A stretch of 64,000 bases of DNA from Alphaproteobacteria bacterium (GTDB lineage: Bacteria; Pseudomonadota; Alphaproteobacteria; UBA8366). Below the pieces are notes generated by a model. That model was given only the letters and a program-made list of their open reading frames with translations, ran no database searches and was not told the DNA's origin. Below, piece after piece: positions 8,542-16,888 of the stretch (positions are counted from its first letter, which is position 1; every line of letters begins with the position of its first letter). The DNA is taken from the NCBI GenBank assembly GCA_021774335.1, contig JAJFJD010000040.1, positions 272,291 through 336,290 on the forward strand, written 5' to 3'. A program made the position numbers and the translations under genes.

Positions 8542-9456
8542 ATGAAACAAATCGCCGTATTCTTCGAACACCCTGGTGTGTTGGACTATCCGTTCGACAG
8601 CGCTCGATATCTCAACAGTCACCGCGAACTCGGCGCCGAGATCGAGGCGCTCGGCTGTGAATACCGTATCGTCCGGCACCTGGACACCTATGAGGGGAAC
8701 GGTCGTTTCGCAAAGAGCTGGCGGTTCCAGGACGGTTGCGTCGTGGATAACGGCCCGCTGCAAGCGGATGTCGTTTTCGACAAAGGATGTTTTACACCGG
8801 ACGATTTCGACCCGGTCTTCAACTGCCGCGCGGTCAATCGTATTTGCACCGACAAGTGGGAAACCTACGGTATATTCGAGGCGCAGTCGCCGTTTTCCAT
8901 CCTGGTACAGTCAAAGACCGACCTCGCGGACGCTTTGGCGCGCATTCCAACCGATTTCAAGGTCATCAAACCGGTGTCCGGCTTGCAGGGCGAGGGTGTG
9001 CGGATCGGGACGCCGGACGATCTCAGGGCGAACGGCATCGACATGCCTGTCATCGTTCAGGAGTTTCTCGATAGCAGTGGCGGCATCTCGGGCATCGTCG
9101 AGGGTGTGCACGATTTCCGCATTACCCTGCTGAACGGCGACGTGATTTGCGCCCTCGTTCGCAAACCGCCGCCGGGACAACTCGTGGCGGCGATTTCACG
9201 CGGGGCGACGATGTCGGTCATCGAGCGATCGACGGTCCCCCAATCCTTGTTGGACATGGCAATGCTCGTCGACCGGCAGTTCGAGGGCTACGGCCAGCGT
9301 CTGTATTCGGTCGATATGGCCATGACGCCGGACGGACCGCGGATTATCGAACTGAATTCCCGCGTCGCACTCCGCGAGAACAAGACCCATCCCGATTTTC
9401 AGCGCCTGAAGCAATTGCTGGCACGTGTCCTTGTCGGTCTGGCAACCGACGTATAG
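8542..9456 (+). CDS. RimK-like ATP-grasp domain protein
   Basis: A 304-residue ATP-grasp protein only distantly like its upstream neighbour. ATP-binding segments are VIKPVSGLQGEGV (141-153), IVQEFLDSS (171-179) and HDFRITLLNGD (190-200); the metal-binding end is YSVDMA (D258) and IIELNSR (E270, N272). It carries several cysteines (residues 39, 66, 83, 95, 102), which may matter for substrate. It begins 28 bases after the GshB-like gene and precedes an MFS exporter by 111 bases. Two ligases of different subfamilies side by side suggest two successive amide-bond formations. The exact substrate is unknown; I do not recognise a named family. Confidence 0.75.
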   Translation: MKQIAVFFEHPGVLDYPFDSARYLNSHRELGAEIEALGCEYRIVRHLDTYEGNGRFAKSWRFQDGCVVDNGPLQADVVFDKGCFTPDDFDPVFNCRAVNRICTDKWETYGIFEAQSPFSILVQSKTDLADALARIPTDFKVIKPVSGLQGEGVRIGTPDDLRANGIDMPVIVQEFLDSSGGISGIVEGVHDFRITLLNGDVICALVRKPPPGQLVAAISRGATMSVIERSTVPQSLLDMAMLVDRQFEGYGQRLYSVDMAMTPDGPRIIELNSRVALRENKTHPDFQRLKQLLARVLVGLATDV

Positions 9457-9567
9457 GCTATTCCGCAACATTCTGCGGTTCAGTGGGAATTCCGGTAAGG
9501 TGTGGTTAACCGGACGGCGAACAAACTTGTCTGTCTGAGTCGAGACCACGCATCCTAGGAAACCTGT

Positions 9568-11160
9568 TTGCGCACAGAGACGATCGACGACCTGTTCGCC
9601 CGTTATGGGCCGTCCTACCGGATATTCGTAACCGCCGGGGCGATGGTCGCTTCCTTCACCATGGTGTTGAGCGGGACGATCGTGAATGTCGCGGTGCCCG
9701 AAGTGATGGGTGCCTTCGGTGTCGGGCAAGACGAAGCGCAGCTCTTGGCGACGGCGTTTATCGCCACTATGACGGCGAGCCAGCTTCTGAACGCGTGGTT
9801 CGTTTCCGCCTTCGGGCCGCGCCTGACCTTCATGATCGTACTGGTGATATTCACGGTCGGATCGCTGATCGCGGGCTTCGGACCGAATCTCGATATCATC
9901 GTCGTCGGGCGAATATTACAGGGCTTCGCCGCCGGGGTGATCCAGCCGTTGGCCATGGTAACGGTGGTGCAGGTCTTTCCCGGCAATCGGCGCGGCGTGG
10001 CGGTCGGTATTTTCGGTGTCGGGCTGATGCTGGCTGTCGGTGCCGGGCCCGTCGTCGGCGGTATCGCCATCGATACGTTGACGTGGCGCGCGATCTTCTT
10101 CATCACGCTGCCGTTGGTTCTCCTGGCGATGTTCCTCGGCAGCATATTCATGCCAAATCCAAAACGGGAGGCACGCCGAGAACCATTCGACTGGACCAGC
10201 TATATTCTGCTGTGTACGGCGTTGTTCTGTGTCATCTCGGCGGTCACGAACGGCCAGCGTGACGGCTGGACGTCAAACGAAATCCTGACACGGTTTGCTA
10301 TCGGTCTTGCCGCGACCGCCGGTTTCGTGCGCATGCAGATGCGGGATGGGCCGCGGTTGCTCGACTTCACGCTGCTCAAGAACCCGCAATTCGCCTCCGC
10401 GGTGGTCGTTGGATTTGTTTTCGGCATGGGCAATTTTGCGATGACCTATGCGATCCCGGTCTTCACACAGATCGTGCAGGGATACACGGCGTCGCAGGCC
10501 GGCTTGGTCCTGTTGCCCGCGAGCCTGATCTTGGTTGTCCTGTTCCCACTTGCCGGCCGCTTGTCGGATCACGTGCCGGCGCAGTTTCCGATCATGGGCG
10601 GGTTGATCCTGTTCGCTGCCGGCGTGGCGCTCCTCGCGACCGCCGATGTCAATAGCACGTTCTGGACCGTTGCCATGTTCGCGATCGTCGCGCGGATTGG
10701 TATGGGATTCATCAATCCGTCGCTGATGGCGTCGGCGCTGAATGCCCTGCCGCCCGAACGCCTGAACCAGAGTTCCGGTACTATCAACTTCTTCCGGCAA
10801 CTGGGCGGGGCCTGTGGCATCAACGTGTTGGTCGTGTTCCTTGAAATTCGGACACAGTTCCATAACGAGAACCTAGCCGCGACGCAGACCTCGGCGAACG
10901 CGGCGACCCGCGAACTGCTGGAGCAGGTGAAACACATTCTCTCGGCCGATGGCATTCCTGCCGCCATGCTCGACCGGATGGCGTTGGATCATCTCGGCGC
11001 GATGATCGAAGCGCAGGCGAATACGATGGGATTCCAGGATGCGTTCTGGCTGATCGCCGGAGTCTTCATCGCCGCGCTCATACCTGCCTGGATTCTCGGC
11101 CGCGCCGAGAAGAAACCGGTGCGCACGTCGGGCCGTCCGGCGCCGCAGGCGGGTAATTAG
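9568..11160 (+). CDS. DHA2-family MFS exporter, 14 TM, next to the ATP-grasp pair
   Basis: 530 residues, TTG start with AGGA 6-7 bases upstream. This is an EmrB/QacA-type 14-helix exporter. The first helix region includes MVLSGTIVNVAVPEVMGAF (about 31-49), helix 2 begins QLLATAFIATMTASQLLNAW, and antiporter motif C is seen as AVGAGPVVGGIAIDT. It follows the two ATP-grasp genes on the same strand. The simplest reading is that it exports the product they make or confers self-resistance to it; this is inference from context. It is not closely similar to the DHA2 pump at 551-2083. Confidence 0.9.
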   Translation: MRTETIDDLFARYGPSYRIFVTAGAMVASFTMVLSGTIVNVAVPEVMGAFGVGQDEAQLLATAFIATMTASQLLNAWFVSAFGPRLTFMIVLVIFTVGSLIAGFGPNLDIIVVGRILQGFAAGVIQPLAMVTVVQVFPGNRRGVAVGIFGVGLMLAVGAGPVVGGIAIDTLTWRAIFFITLPLVLLAMFLGSIFMPNPKREARREPFDWTSYILLCTALFCVISAVTNGQRDGWTSNEILTRFAIGLAATAGFVRMQMRDGPRLLDFTLLKNPQFASAVVVGFVFGMGNFAMTYAIPVFTQIVQGYTASQAGLVLLPASLILVVLFPLAGRLSDHVPAQFPIMGGLILFAAGVALLATADVNSTFWTVAMFAIVARIGMGFINPSLMASALNALPPERLNQSSGTINFFRQLGGACGINVLVVFLEIRTQFHNENLAATQTSANAATRELLEQVKHILSADGIPAAMLDRMALDHLGAMIEAQANTMGFQDAFWLIAGVFIAALIPAWILGRAEKKPVRTSGRPAPQAGN

Positions 11161-11165
11161 CGGCG

Positions 11166-11510
11166 TTACGGGCGCGTGGCCTTTTTCAGATACTCGATAA
11201 GCGTGGCGCGGTCCGGCGCCTCATAACGTCCGTGGACGAAGAGATAGTTATCGATCTCCTTATCCGTCCAGACAGGATCCGCCTTTTTCCAGACCATGCG
11301 ATAGGGAAATCCCTCGACAGCTCCGTAACGGCGGTCGAATAGACCTTCCAAGTGTGGTCCGCGCTTGGCGGGCGCATCCGCCTTGAGCGTGTGACACGCC
11401 GCGCAGTCGTTTTCGAACAGGGCGCGGCCTGCGATCTCAGCGTTGGCGGACCCGATGACGGTCAAAAGTGTCAGGATTGATATTGTGGCGCGGAGCCCGA
11501 ATACGATCAT
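11166..11510 (-). CDS. Small class I cytochrome c
   Basis: A 114-residue secreted c-type cytochrome. Residues 1-24 form a signal peptide ending SANA. The haem-binding motif is CAACH at 36-40, and Met72 in FPYRMVW is the likely sixth ligand. The C-terminal helix includes TLIEYLKKA. The size fits a soluble periplasmic electron carrier of the cytochrome c2/c550 type. Its stop lies only 5 bases from the convergent stop of the MFS gene. No partner oxidase or dehydrogenase is adjacent, so its redox partner is unknown. Confidence 0.9.
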   Translation of the reverse strand: MIVFGLRATISILTLLTVIGSANAEIAGRALFENDCAACHTLKADAPAKRGPHLEGLFDRRYGAVEGFPYRMVWKKADPVWTDKEIDNYLFVHGRYEAPDRATLIEYLKKATRP

Positions 11511-11607
11511 ATCTCGCCGACCTTTGTCAGTATCGATTCTTAAGAAAATATCGGTCGAATGGCGGGCTTATGCCCTGATGTGGATCAAGGTCTTCGAGGG
11601 TGATGTC

Positions 11608-12117
11608 TCAGATGAGCCACGGCGCGAGGAATGTCGATAACAGCCGGGCGTCATCCCGGTCCGCGTCCACGTACCAGCCTTCGCGGTGGGTCGAGTTCAT
11701 GGTGCCCAGCACGGTGTCACCACGCCGGACGGGAACGTTGATGATCGAGCCGAGGCCGAGTGCAATGATCTTCTCATGGTCGTCGAAGGCACTGCGGATC
11801 GCGTCGTTGTCCCGGCCGAGGAAGATTTCGCCGTCGCGCAGGATCAGGTCCGACCAGGGCGTCCCGCCTTTCTGCTTCCGGCCGCCAACGGGGTATGCCG
11901 CCGGGTCGGAGCTATAGACGCGCTCGAGTTCCATGCTGTCCGGGTAGAAGCGCGAAATCGTGAACAGCCGGTGACCGATGGTCCGGGCAACGACGCCGTC
12001 GAGAACCGCGCAAAACGCCGATGCCTCCTCGGCCGCAAGGCTGGCTTCCGCCAACTGAAAACAATCGTCGATGGAAAGCGGTTTTTTGGGCAGGTCGCTG
12101 CCGGGTGTGTCGGACAT
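11608..12117 (-). CDS. GAF-domain-like protein
   Basis: 169 residues, cytoplasmic. The layout (helical N-terminus with a LAEASLAAEEASAFCAVLDG stretch near 22-41, then a beta-rich core with RLFTISRFYPD, LERVYSS, SIINVPVRRGDTVLGTMN, and a final helix DDARLLSTFLAPWL) is that of a single GAF domain. GAF domains bind small ligands. No output domain is attached, so it may be a stand-alone sensor or a catabolic accessory protein. It lies about 100 bases upstream of the cytochrome c gene on the same strand. Function unknown. Confidence 0.75.
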   Translation of the reverse strand: MSDTPGSDLPKKPLSIDDCFQLAEASLAAEEASAFCAVLDGVVARTIGHRLFTISRFYPDSMELERVYSSDPAAYPVGGRKQKGGTPWSDLILRDGEIFLGRDNDAIRSAFDDHEKIIALGLGSIINVPVRRGDTVLGTMNSTHREGWYVDADRDDARLLSTFLAPWLI

Positions 12118-12305
12118 GGGGCGAGGCTTCTGACGGTGGTTTAGGGGTGATTTGGAAGCCGCGACCCTAGCACCCGCCGGTGAGGGCGGGAAGGTCCGGG
12201 CGGTCCGGGGCGTGGGTTAATATTTTGTCTTTTGACGCGGCCCGGGGCGTACCCTAAACAAGGCGCGTTATGATCGAATTCAGACTGCACGAGAGGCACT
12301 GACCG

Positions 12306-14000
12306 GTGGCGTCCACTGATTCAACAACCGTTGCCGTGCCGCAGCCGGGTTTGACGATCGGACATTTCGCCCTGCTGCTTCTCGTTTGCCTTTGTCTTTT
12401 CCTGCCGGGGTTTGCCGAACTGCCGTTGACCGACCGGGATGAAGCGCGGTTCGCGCAAGCGTCCCGCCAGATGATGGACTCTGGCGACGTGGTGAACATC
12501 ACCTTCCAGGATCAGGCGCGCCACAAGAAGCCCGTAGGGATTTACTGGCTGCAATCGGCAAGCGCGTATCTGTTCGGCAGCGATGGTGAGGCCGCGGCAT
12601 GGCCATACCGATTGCCCTCGCTGATCGGTGCGATCGTTGCCGTCTTCGGAACCGCCTATGTCGGGACTCTGTTTTTCGGCCAACTGGTCGGCATGTCCGC
12701 TGCAATCCTGCTGGCGGGAACGTTGCTGTTGGGTGTAGAAGCACGGCTGGCAAAGACCGATGCGGTGTTGCTGGCGACCATCGTGGTCGCGCAGGCCGCG
12801 TTGGCAAAAATGTATGTTTTGAAGAGCCAAGCCCAGTCCGGAAGCTGGCCGGCGGTCTTTGCCTTCTGGCTGGCCGTTGGGGCGAGCATCCTGATCAAGG
12901 GTCCGATCATCTTCATGATCTGCGGTTTGACGATCCTGTATCTGGTTGCCGTGGAACGGGAGATCCGATGGCTCGGCATGCTGCGGCCGATTGCCGGTGT
13001 GCTGATCGCCGCCATCGTGGTCCTGCCGTGGTTCGTCGCGATCACCATTGAAACCGATGGGGCTTTCTTCAAGACATCGCTCGGCGGCGACTTCCTGGCC
13101 AAGATCGGTAAGGGACAGGAATCGCACGGCGCGCCGCCCGGGTTCTATTTCATTGCGTTCTGGCCGACCTTCTGGCCGTTCTCCGTGGTTGCGGCGCTCG
13201 CCGTACCGTGGATCTGGAGCCGCCGCCAGGAACCGCAGGTCCGGTTTTGCCTCGCCTGGCTTCTGCCAAGCTGGATCGTACTCGAATTGGTGGCGACGAA
13301 ACTGCCGCATTATATCCTGCCGGTCTATCCGGCCCTGGCCATACTGACGGCGGCGGCGTGGCGTGATGCGTTCGCCGGTGGCGGGCTTCGGCTGCGCAAG
13401 GCGTCGGCCTTCGTCGCGCTGGTCGGGTTCGCGATTTGCGGTGTCATCCTGGCCGGGTTGTTTGCCGTCGGGACCGCGTTTCTGCAATCCGCAGTCAACG
13501 TCGCGGGCCTCATCTTGGCAGCCGTGACACTGGGATTGCTGATCTACATGGTCCTGTGGTGGCGTGGGAAGGCGGACCATGCGTTTACGCCCATGGTGGC
13601 GTTGTTTGCCGGCGCGCTGGTCTTCAACGGCATTCTGTTTCATTTCTTTCTGCCGTCTCTCGATACCATCTGGCTCAGCAAGCGCAGCGCCGCGGCCTAT
13701 GCGGCGACACGCATCTGCCCCACTACGCGGCTCGCGTCGGCAGGGTTCACGGAGCCGAGCCTCGTCTTCCTTACGGGCACGAACACCCGTCTCGGGAATG
13801 CCGAGATGGTGGCGAAACATTTGTTGGCCGATCCGGCCTGTGCAATGGGGCTGGTGGATCAGAAAGCCGAGAAGAGACTCTTGGCGGCGCTAAAGAAAGT
13901 GGGCAAGACACCGGAAGCCGTGCGAAAACTGAGCGGCGTGAATTATGCGAAAGGCAAGCGGCTTACCTTGACGTTTTATCGGCTCCCGAAGGGGGGGTGA
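12306..14000 (+). CDS. ArnT-like glycosyltransferase family 39 protein
   Basis: A 564-residue multi-TM GT-C enzyme, GTG start. GT39/GT83 enzymes transfer a sugar from an undecaprenyl-phosphate carrier onto lipid A or other acceptors on the periplasmic face. The first luminal loop carries the catalytic acidic motif TDRDEARFAQASRQM (42-56). HKKPVGIYWLQSASAYLFG (73-91) and ATKLPHYILPVYPALAI match ArnT. A soluble C-terminal segment of about 100 residues follows the last helix. The PAP2 phosphatase starts 12 bases downstream, which suits recycling of the polyprenyl phosphate carrier or modification of lipid A phosphate. Which sugar is transferred is unknown. Confidence 0.88.
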   Translation: MASTDSTTVAVPQPGLTIGHFALLLLVCLCLFLPGFAELPLTDRDEARFAQASRQMMDSGDVVNITFQDQARHKKPVGIYWLQSASAYLFGSDGEAAAWPYRLPSLIGAIVAVFGTAYVGTLFFGQLVGMSAAILLAGTLLLGVEARLAKTDAVLLATIVVAQAALAKMYVLKSQAQSGSWPAVFAFWLAVGASILIKGPIIFMICGLTILYLVAVEREIRWLGMLRPIAGVLIAAIVVLPWFVAITIETDGAFFKTSLGGDFLAKIGKGQESHGAPPGFYFIAFWPTFWPFSVVAALAVPWIWSRRQEPQVRFCLAWLLPSWIVLELVATKLPHYILPVYPALAILTAAAWRDAFAGGGLRLRKASAFVALVGFAICGVILAGLFAVGTAFLQSAVNVAGLILAAVTLGLLIYMVLWWRGKADHAFTPMVALFAGALVFNGILFHFFLPSLDTIWLSKRSAAAYAATRICPTTRLASAGFTEPSLVFLTGTNTRLGNAEMVAKHLLADPACAMGLVDQKAEKRLLAALKKVGKTPEAVRKLSGVNYAKGKRLTLTFYRLPKGG

Positions 14001-14012
14001 GGCGGCCATCGA

Positions 14013-14777
14013 ATGACAATGCAGTCCTCGACGCAAAGATCGGTTTGGGCCGACATGACGCAGGCGCTGAGTTGGCGCGATTGGCGGGTATTGTCCACCG
14101 TTGCGGTCATTGCCGTCTTGATGGTCACTGTGGATGGGCCGTTGTCGTCTTTAATGCGGTCGATCGACGGCGATGCGCGCCGGGTCATTGATATCCTGGC
14201 CTCATCCGGCAACTCGAAATACTCGCTTGTCCCGACCGGCGTCGCTGCGATCCTATTCATGGTGCTGTATTTTCTCGACGCCTCGACACGGCGCGCGCGG
14301 TACTATGCATGGCTGGCCGGTGCGTCCGGTTTCGTCTTCGCGTCCATCGCTGTATCCGGCATCGCCACCAATATCGTGAAGATACTATTGGGGCGGGCGC
14401 GGCCCCATGCGGCCGAGACCCTGTCCTGGCCCGTATTCCAGCCGATCGCGCCCAGCGGGGATTACCATTCCTTTCCCTCGGGCCATGCCAACACGCTTTT
14501 TTGCATCGCGATCGCGGTTGGGTTTTTTGCACCGCGCTTGCGCATCCCGCTGCTGATCGCGGCGGCGGTATTGGCGTTTGGGCGGGTTCTTCAGTTCAAG
14601 CATTTCATCAGCGACTCTGTCGGCGGCGCGCTCTTGGCAGCCCTCACGACCATCTGGCTAAGGCAACTATTCGCCCGAGGGAATGTGGTGTTTACGGAAT
14701 TGCCGAGCGGGCGTATCGGGTTTACCGCGCCCGGCCGCATCCTGCTGAACTGGAATAAGGCGCGGTCAGACCGATAG
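14013..14777 (+). CDS. PAP2-family membrane phosphatase
   Basis: 254 residues with about six TM helices. The three phosphatidic-acid-phosphatase motifs are intact: KILLGRARP (123-131), PSGH (155-158) and R191 with KHFISD (196-201), where His158 and His197 are the expected catalytic pair. These enzymes dephosphorylate lipid phosphates such as undecaprenyl diphosphate or lipid A at the periplasmic face. It sits 12 bases after the ArnT-like glycosyltransferase, so the two are probably one operon acting on a lipid-linked sugar or lipid A. Confidence 0.92.
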   Translation: MTMQSSTQRSVWADMTQALSWRDWRVLSTVAVIAVLMVTVDGPLSSLMRSIDGDARRVIDILASSGNSKYSLVPTGVAAILFMVLYFLDASTRRARYYAWLAGASGFVFASIAVSGIATNIVKILLGRARPHAAETLSWPVFQPIAPSGDYHSFPSGHANTLFCIAIAVGFFAPRLRIPLLIAAAVLAFGRVLQFKHFISDSVGGALLAALTTIWLRQLFARGNVVFTELPSGRIGFTAPGRILLNWNKARSDR

Positions 14778-14851
14778 CGCCTGCGGCTGATCGCCGTTCT
14801 GCCCACTGTCTGATTTCTAGGAGATAATAGGGCCGGTCTTCGGCCATAAAC

Positions 14852-15061
14852 TCAGAACGGGCCGCTGCCCAGCCGGAGTATCTGATCGAAGGCCTTGTCG
14901 CGCGACCAGTCTGGATAGACCGCTAGCACCGCCTGAATGGCAGCGCTTGTCGCGACATCATAGGTCGCACCGGTCTCGTCAGCTTCCCGATAAGCGCGAT
15001 GAATTATACGCGACAGATCTACGTCTGCCACATCGTCCATTCGCAGTAACATATCCACCAC
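14852..15061 (-). CDS. Small hypothetical protein (69 aa)
   Basis: A short reading frame starting GTG-GTG-GAT-ATG, so the real start could be 15061, 15058 or 15052; purine-rich AGGCAGG lies just upstream. The product is soluble and acidic (VDMLLRMDDVADVDLSRII near the N-terminus; AIQAVLAVYPDWSRDKAFD near 43-61), with the look of a folded small helical protein rather than random translation. A GGCCG/CGGCC hairpin sits just past its stop (14831-14845). I do not recognise a family. Confidence 0.5.
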   Translation of the reverse strand: MVDMLLRMDDVADVDLSRIIHRAYREADETGATYDVATSAAIQAVLAVYPDWSRDKAFDQILRLGSGPF

Positions 15062-15417
15062 CCTGCCTGGAATCGCCTCCAGGCCATGAATTGTTCCTGA
15101 AATTGAAGTTTACTCGAAACCACTGGCGCTTTGTATGACGCAAGCGAGACCTTCTTTAGGATAGAAGGCCCATTGTGATCTTTTCATCACAAGCGTTTCG
15201 AGTTTCCAGGCCCGGTTTGTTGTTTTTCTAGACAAACCGCACTGTTCCGGAATCGGACTAGCCATTTTGAGTAACCCAAAAGTTCCATTTCGCCATTTCC
15301 TCCCTCCAAATGGATAGTCCGAATAGCCGGAGGAACTGGGTCCTTAGTCGGGTTAACGTGGCGGTGTTATCCAGCTCATGTTGAAACGAGGCTGGAACAC
15401 GGGACAGGGTATCTCCG
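15062..15417. other. Intergenic region with a cluster of inverted repeats
   Basis: About 355 bases without a convincing gene. Three perfect inverted repeats lie within 90 bases: CCTTCT/AGAAGG (15150-15168), TTGTGAT/ATCACAA (15173-15192) and CGGTTTGT/ACAAACCG (15213-15239). The stretch is more AT-rich than the flanking genes. It may be a regulatory region or an RNA leader for either side. Nothing here matches a tRNA or a riboswitch that I know. Confidence 0.5.
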
Positions 15418-15621
15418 ATGAACAGCGAACTCGCGCGGCTTTCTGAACCAGAGGTCAGCCCTTATCTGCGACGGCCGATTCGGACTTTTGCCGAGGCCTG
15501 CCGAGACGTCACCGCCAAACGCCAAGCGATCCGTGAAGCGCGGGCCGCAAATTCGAATGCGCCGATCCATGCCGTCGATCCGGTCAAGACACTGCGGCGT
15601 GGGGTCGGCCAGCCGGCGTAA
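15418..15621 (+). CDS. Small basic hypothetical protein (67 aa), tentative
   Basis: An ATG-initiated frame with GGACAGGG about 8 bases upstream. The product is helical and basic (TFAEACRDVTAKRQAIREAR, residues 23-42) and ends shortly before the amidohydrolase gene. The amino-acid composition is reasonable for a real protein, but no family is recognised and the evidence is only start signal and composition. Confidence 0.35.
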   Translation: MNSELARLSEPEVSPYLRRPIRTFAEACRDVTAKRQAIREARAANSNAPIHAVDPVKTLRRGVGQPA

Positions 15622-15667
15622 GACTGTATCCGCGACAGGATGCAATGCGGCGGCTATAGTTCGCTTT

Positions 15668-16888
15668 ATGGTTCATGACTCGTCATTCCATCTCCACAAT
15701 ATTCGCATCGACGCCGACCAGACCGTGGGAATCACGGTGCGGGATGGCGTCATTACGGACGTCTCGGCCGGCCAGACCGTCGCGTCGGATGAGCTTGCTA
15801 GCATCGACGGGGCGAACGGCCTGATATTGCCGGCTTTGGTCGATGGGCACATGCATGTGGACAAGACGCTGTTCGGACAGCCTTGGTTGCCATATCCGGC
15901 CGGACCGGACCGCGAAAGCCGGATCGAGACGGAAAAGCAACTGCGCAATCGATTTCCCGCGCCAGTCGAAGATCGGGCAGCGGCGCTGCTGCGCCAGGTA
16001 ATCACGACGGGGACCGGGGCGTTACGAACCCATGTAGATATCGATCTCCCGATCGGCTTGGCCCATCTGCATGCAATTCTTGCGTTGCGCGATCGTTTCA
16101 AGGCCTTCCTTGATATCCAGATCGTCGCCTTTCCACAAAGCGGTATTGCCCGGAGCCCGGGGATGGCGGACCTGCTCGATGCCGCCGTCGCTGAAGGCGC
16201 GGATCTCGTTGGCGGGATCGATCCTATCGCCTTCGACGAGGATTTGACGGCGCATTACGACGTAATATTCGGGATTGCCGAGCGCCACGGTGTTGGCATC
16301 GACATTCACCTTCATGACGCGGGTCCGACCGGCGTGAAGGAACTGGACGGTTTGATCGAGCGAACCCGTGCTGCCGGCCTTGAGGGACAGGTAACGGCAA
16401 GCCATGCCTTTTGCGTGGGCGGCTGCGATGAGGCGACTTTCGAACGCTTGGCCGCCGCACTAGCTGAGACGAAGATTTCGATCGCGACGCATGGCGGCGG
16501 CGCGTCACCGTTGCCGCCCGTGAAGAAATTGCGTGATCGGGGCGTTTCGATATTCGCGGGCAACGACAATATTCGCGACACCTGGACGCCCTACGGCAAC
16601 GGCGACATGTTGGAGCGCGCGATGTTGACGGCGTGGCGGTCCGGCTTCCGCACCGACGAGGATATGGAAATCGCATTGGATTTGGCGAGCGGGGCCGGGG
16701 CCAAGGAACTCGGCCTTGCCGGGCACGGTCTCGATGTGGGGTGCGCCGCGGACTTCTTTGTTGTCGATGCCGATACGCCCGCGCATGCCGTTGCGGATCG
16801 GCCGGTCCGCCGAATGGTGTTCAAGCGCGGGCGGCTCGTGGCACGGGACGGGGCGTTGACCGCGCAGGCAGAGGCGGAACTTCGCTAG
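15668..16888 (+). CDS. Amidohydrolase, cytosine-deaminase (CodA)-like
   Basis: 406 residues from the ATG at 15668; the frame is open back to 15488, but those residues look non-native. Metal-dependent amidohydrolase superfamily. The numbering fits CodA well: His61 and His63 in HMHVD, THVDID (121-126), His214 in HLHD, SHAF (245-248) and the metal/catalytic Asp in GNDN (300). CodA has Glu217 in HCDE; here the equivalent is Asp217, so the substrate may not be cytosine; creatinine, triazine or other cyclic amide deaminases are alternatives. Its stop overlaps the convergent lyase stop through a shared CTAG. Cytoplasmic. Confidence 0.85.
   Translation: MVHDSSFHLHNIRIDADQTVGITVRDGVITDVSAGQTVASDELASIDGANGLILPALVDGHMHVDKTLFGQPWLPYPAGPDRESRIETEKQLRNRFPAPVEDRAAALLRQVITTGTGALRTHVDIDLPIGLAHLHAILALRDRFKAFLDIQIVAFPQSGIARSPGMADLLDAAVAEGADLVGGIDPIAFDEDLTAHYDVIFGIAERHGVGIDIHLHDAGPTGVKELDGLIERTRAAGLEGQVTASHAFCVGGCDEATFERLAAALAETKISIATHGGGASPLPPVKKLRDRGVSIFAGNDNIRDTWTPYGNGDMLERAMLTAWRSGFRTDEDMEIALDLASGAGAKELGLAGHGLDVGCAADFFVVDADTPAHAVADRPVRRMVFKRGRLVARDGALTAQAEAELR

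Noticed and set aside
12321..13820. A 499-residue antisense ORF over the ArnT-like gene
   Set aside because: Composition is Arg/Asp/Gln-rich and hydrophilic with no domain, while the sense strand is a clear GT-C membrane enzyme.
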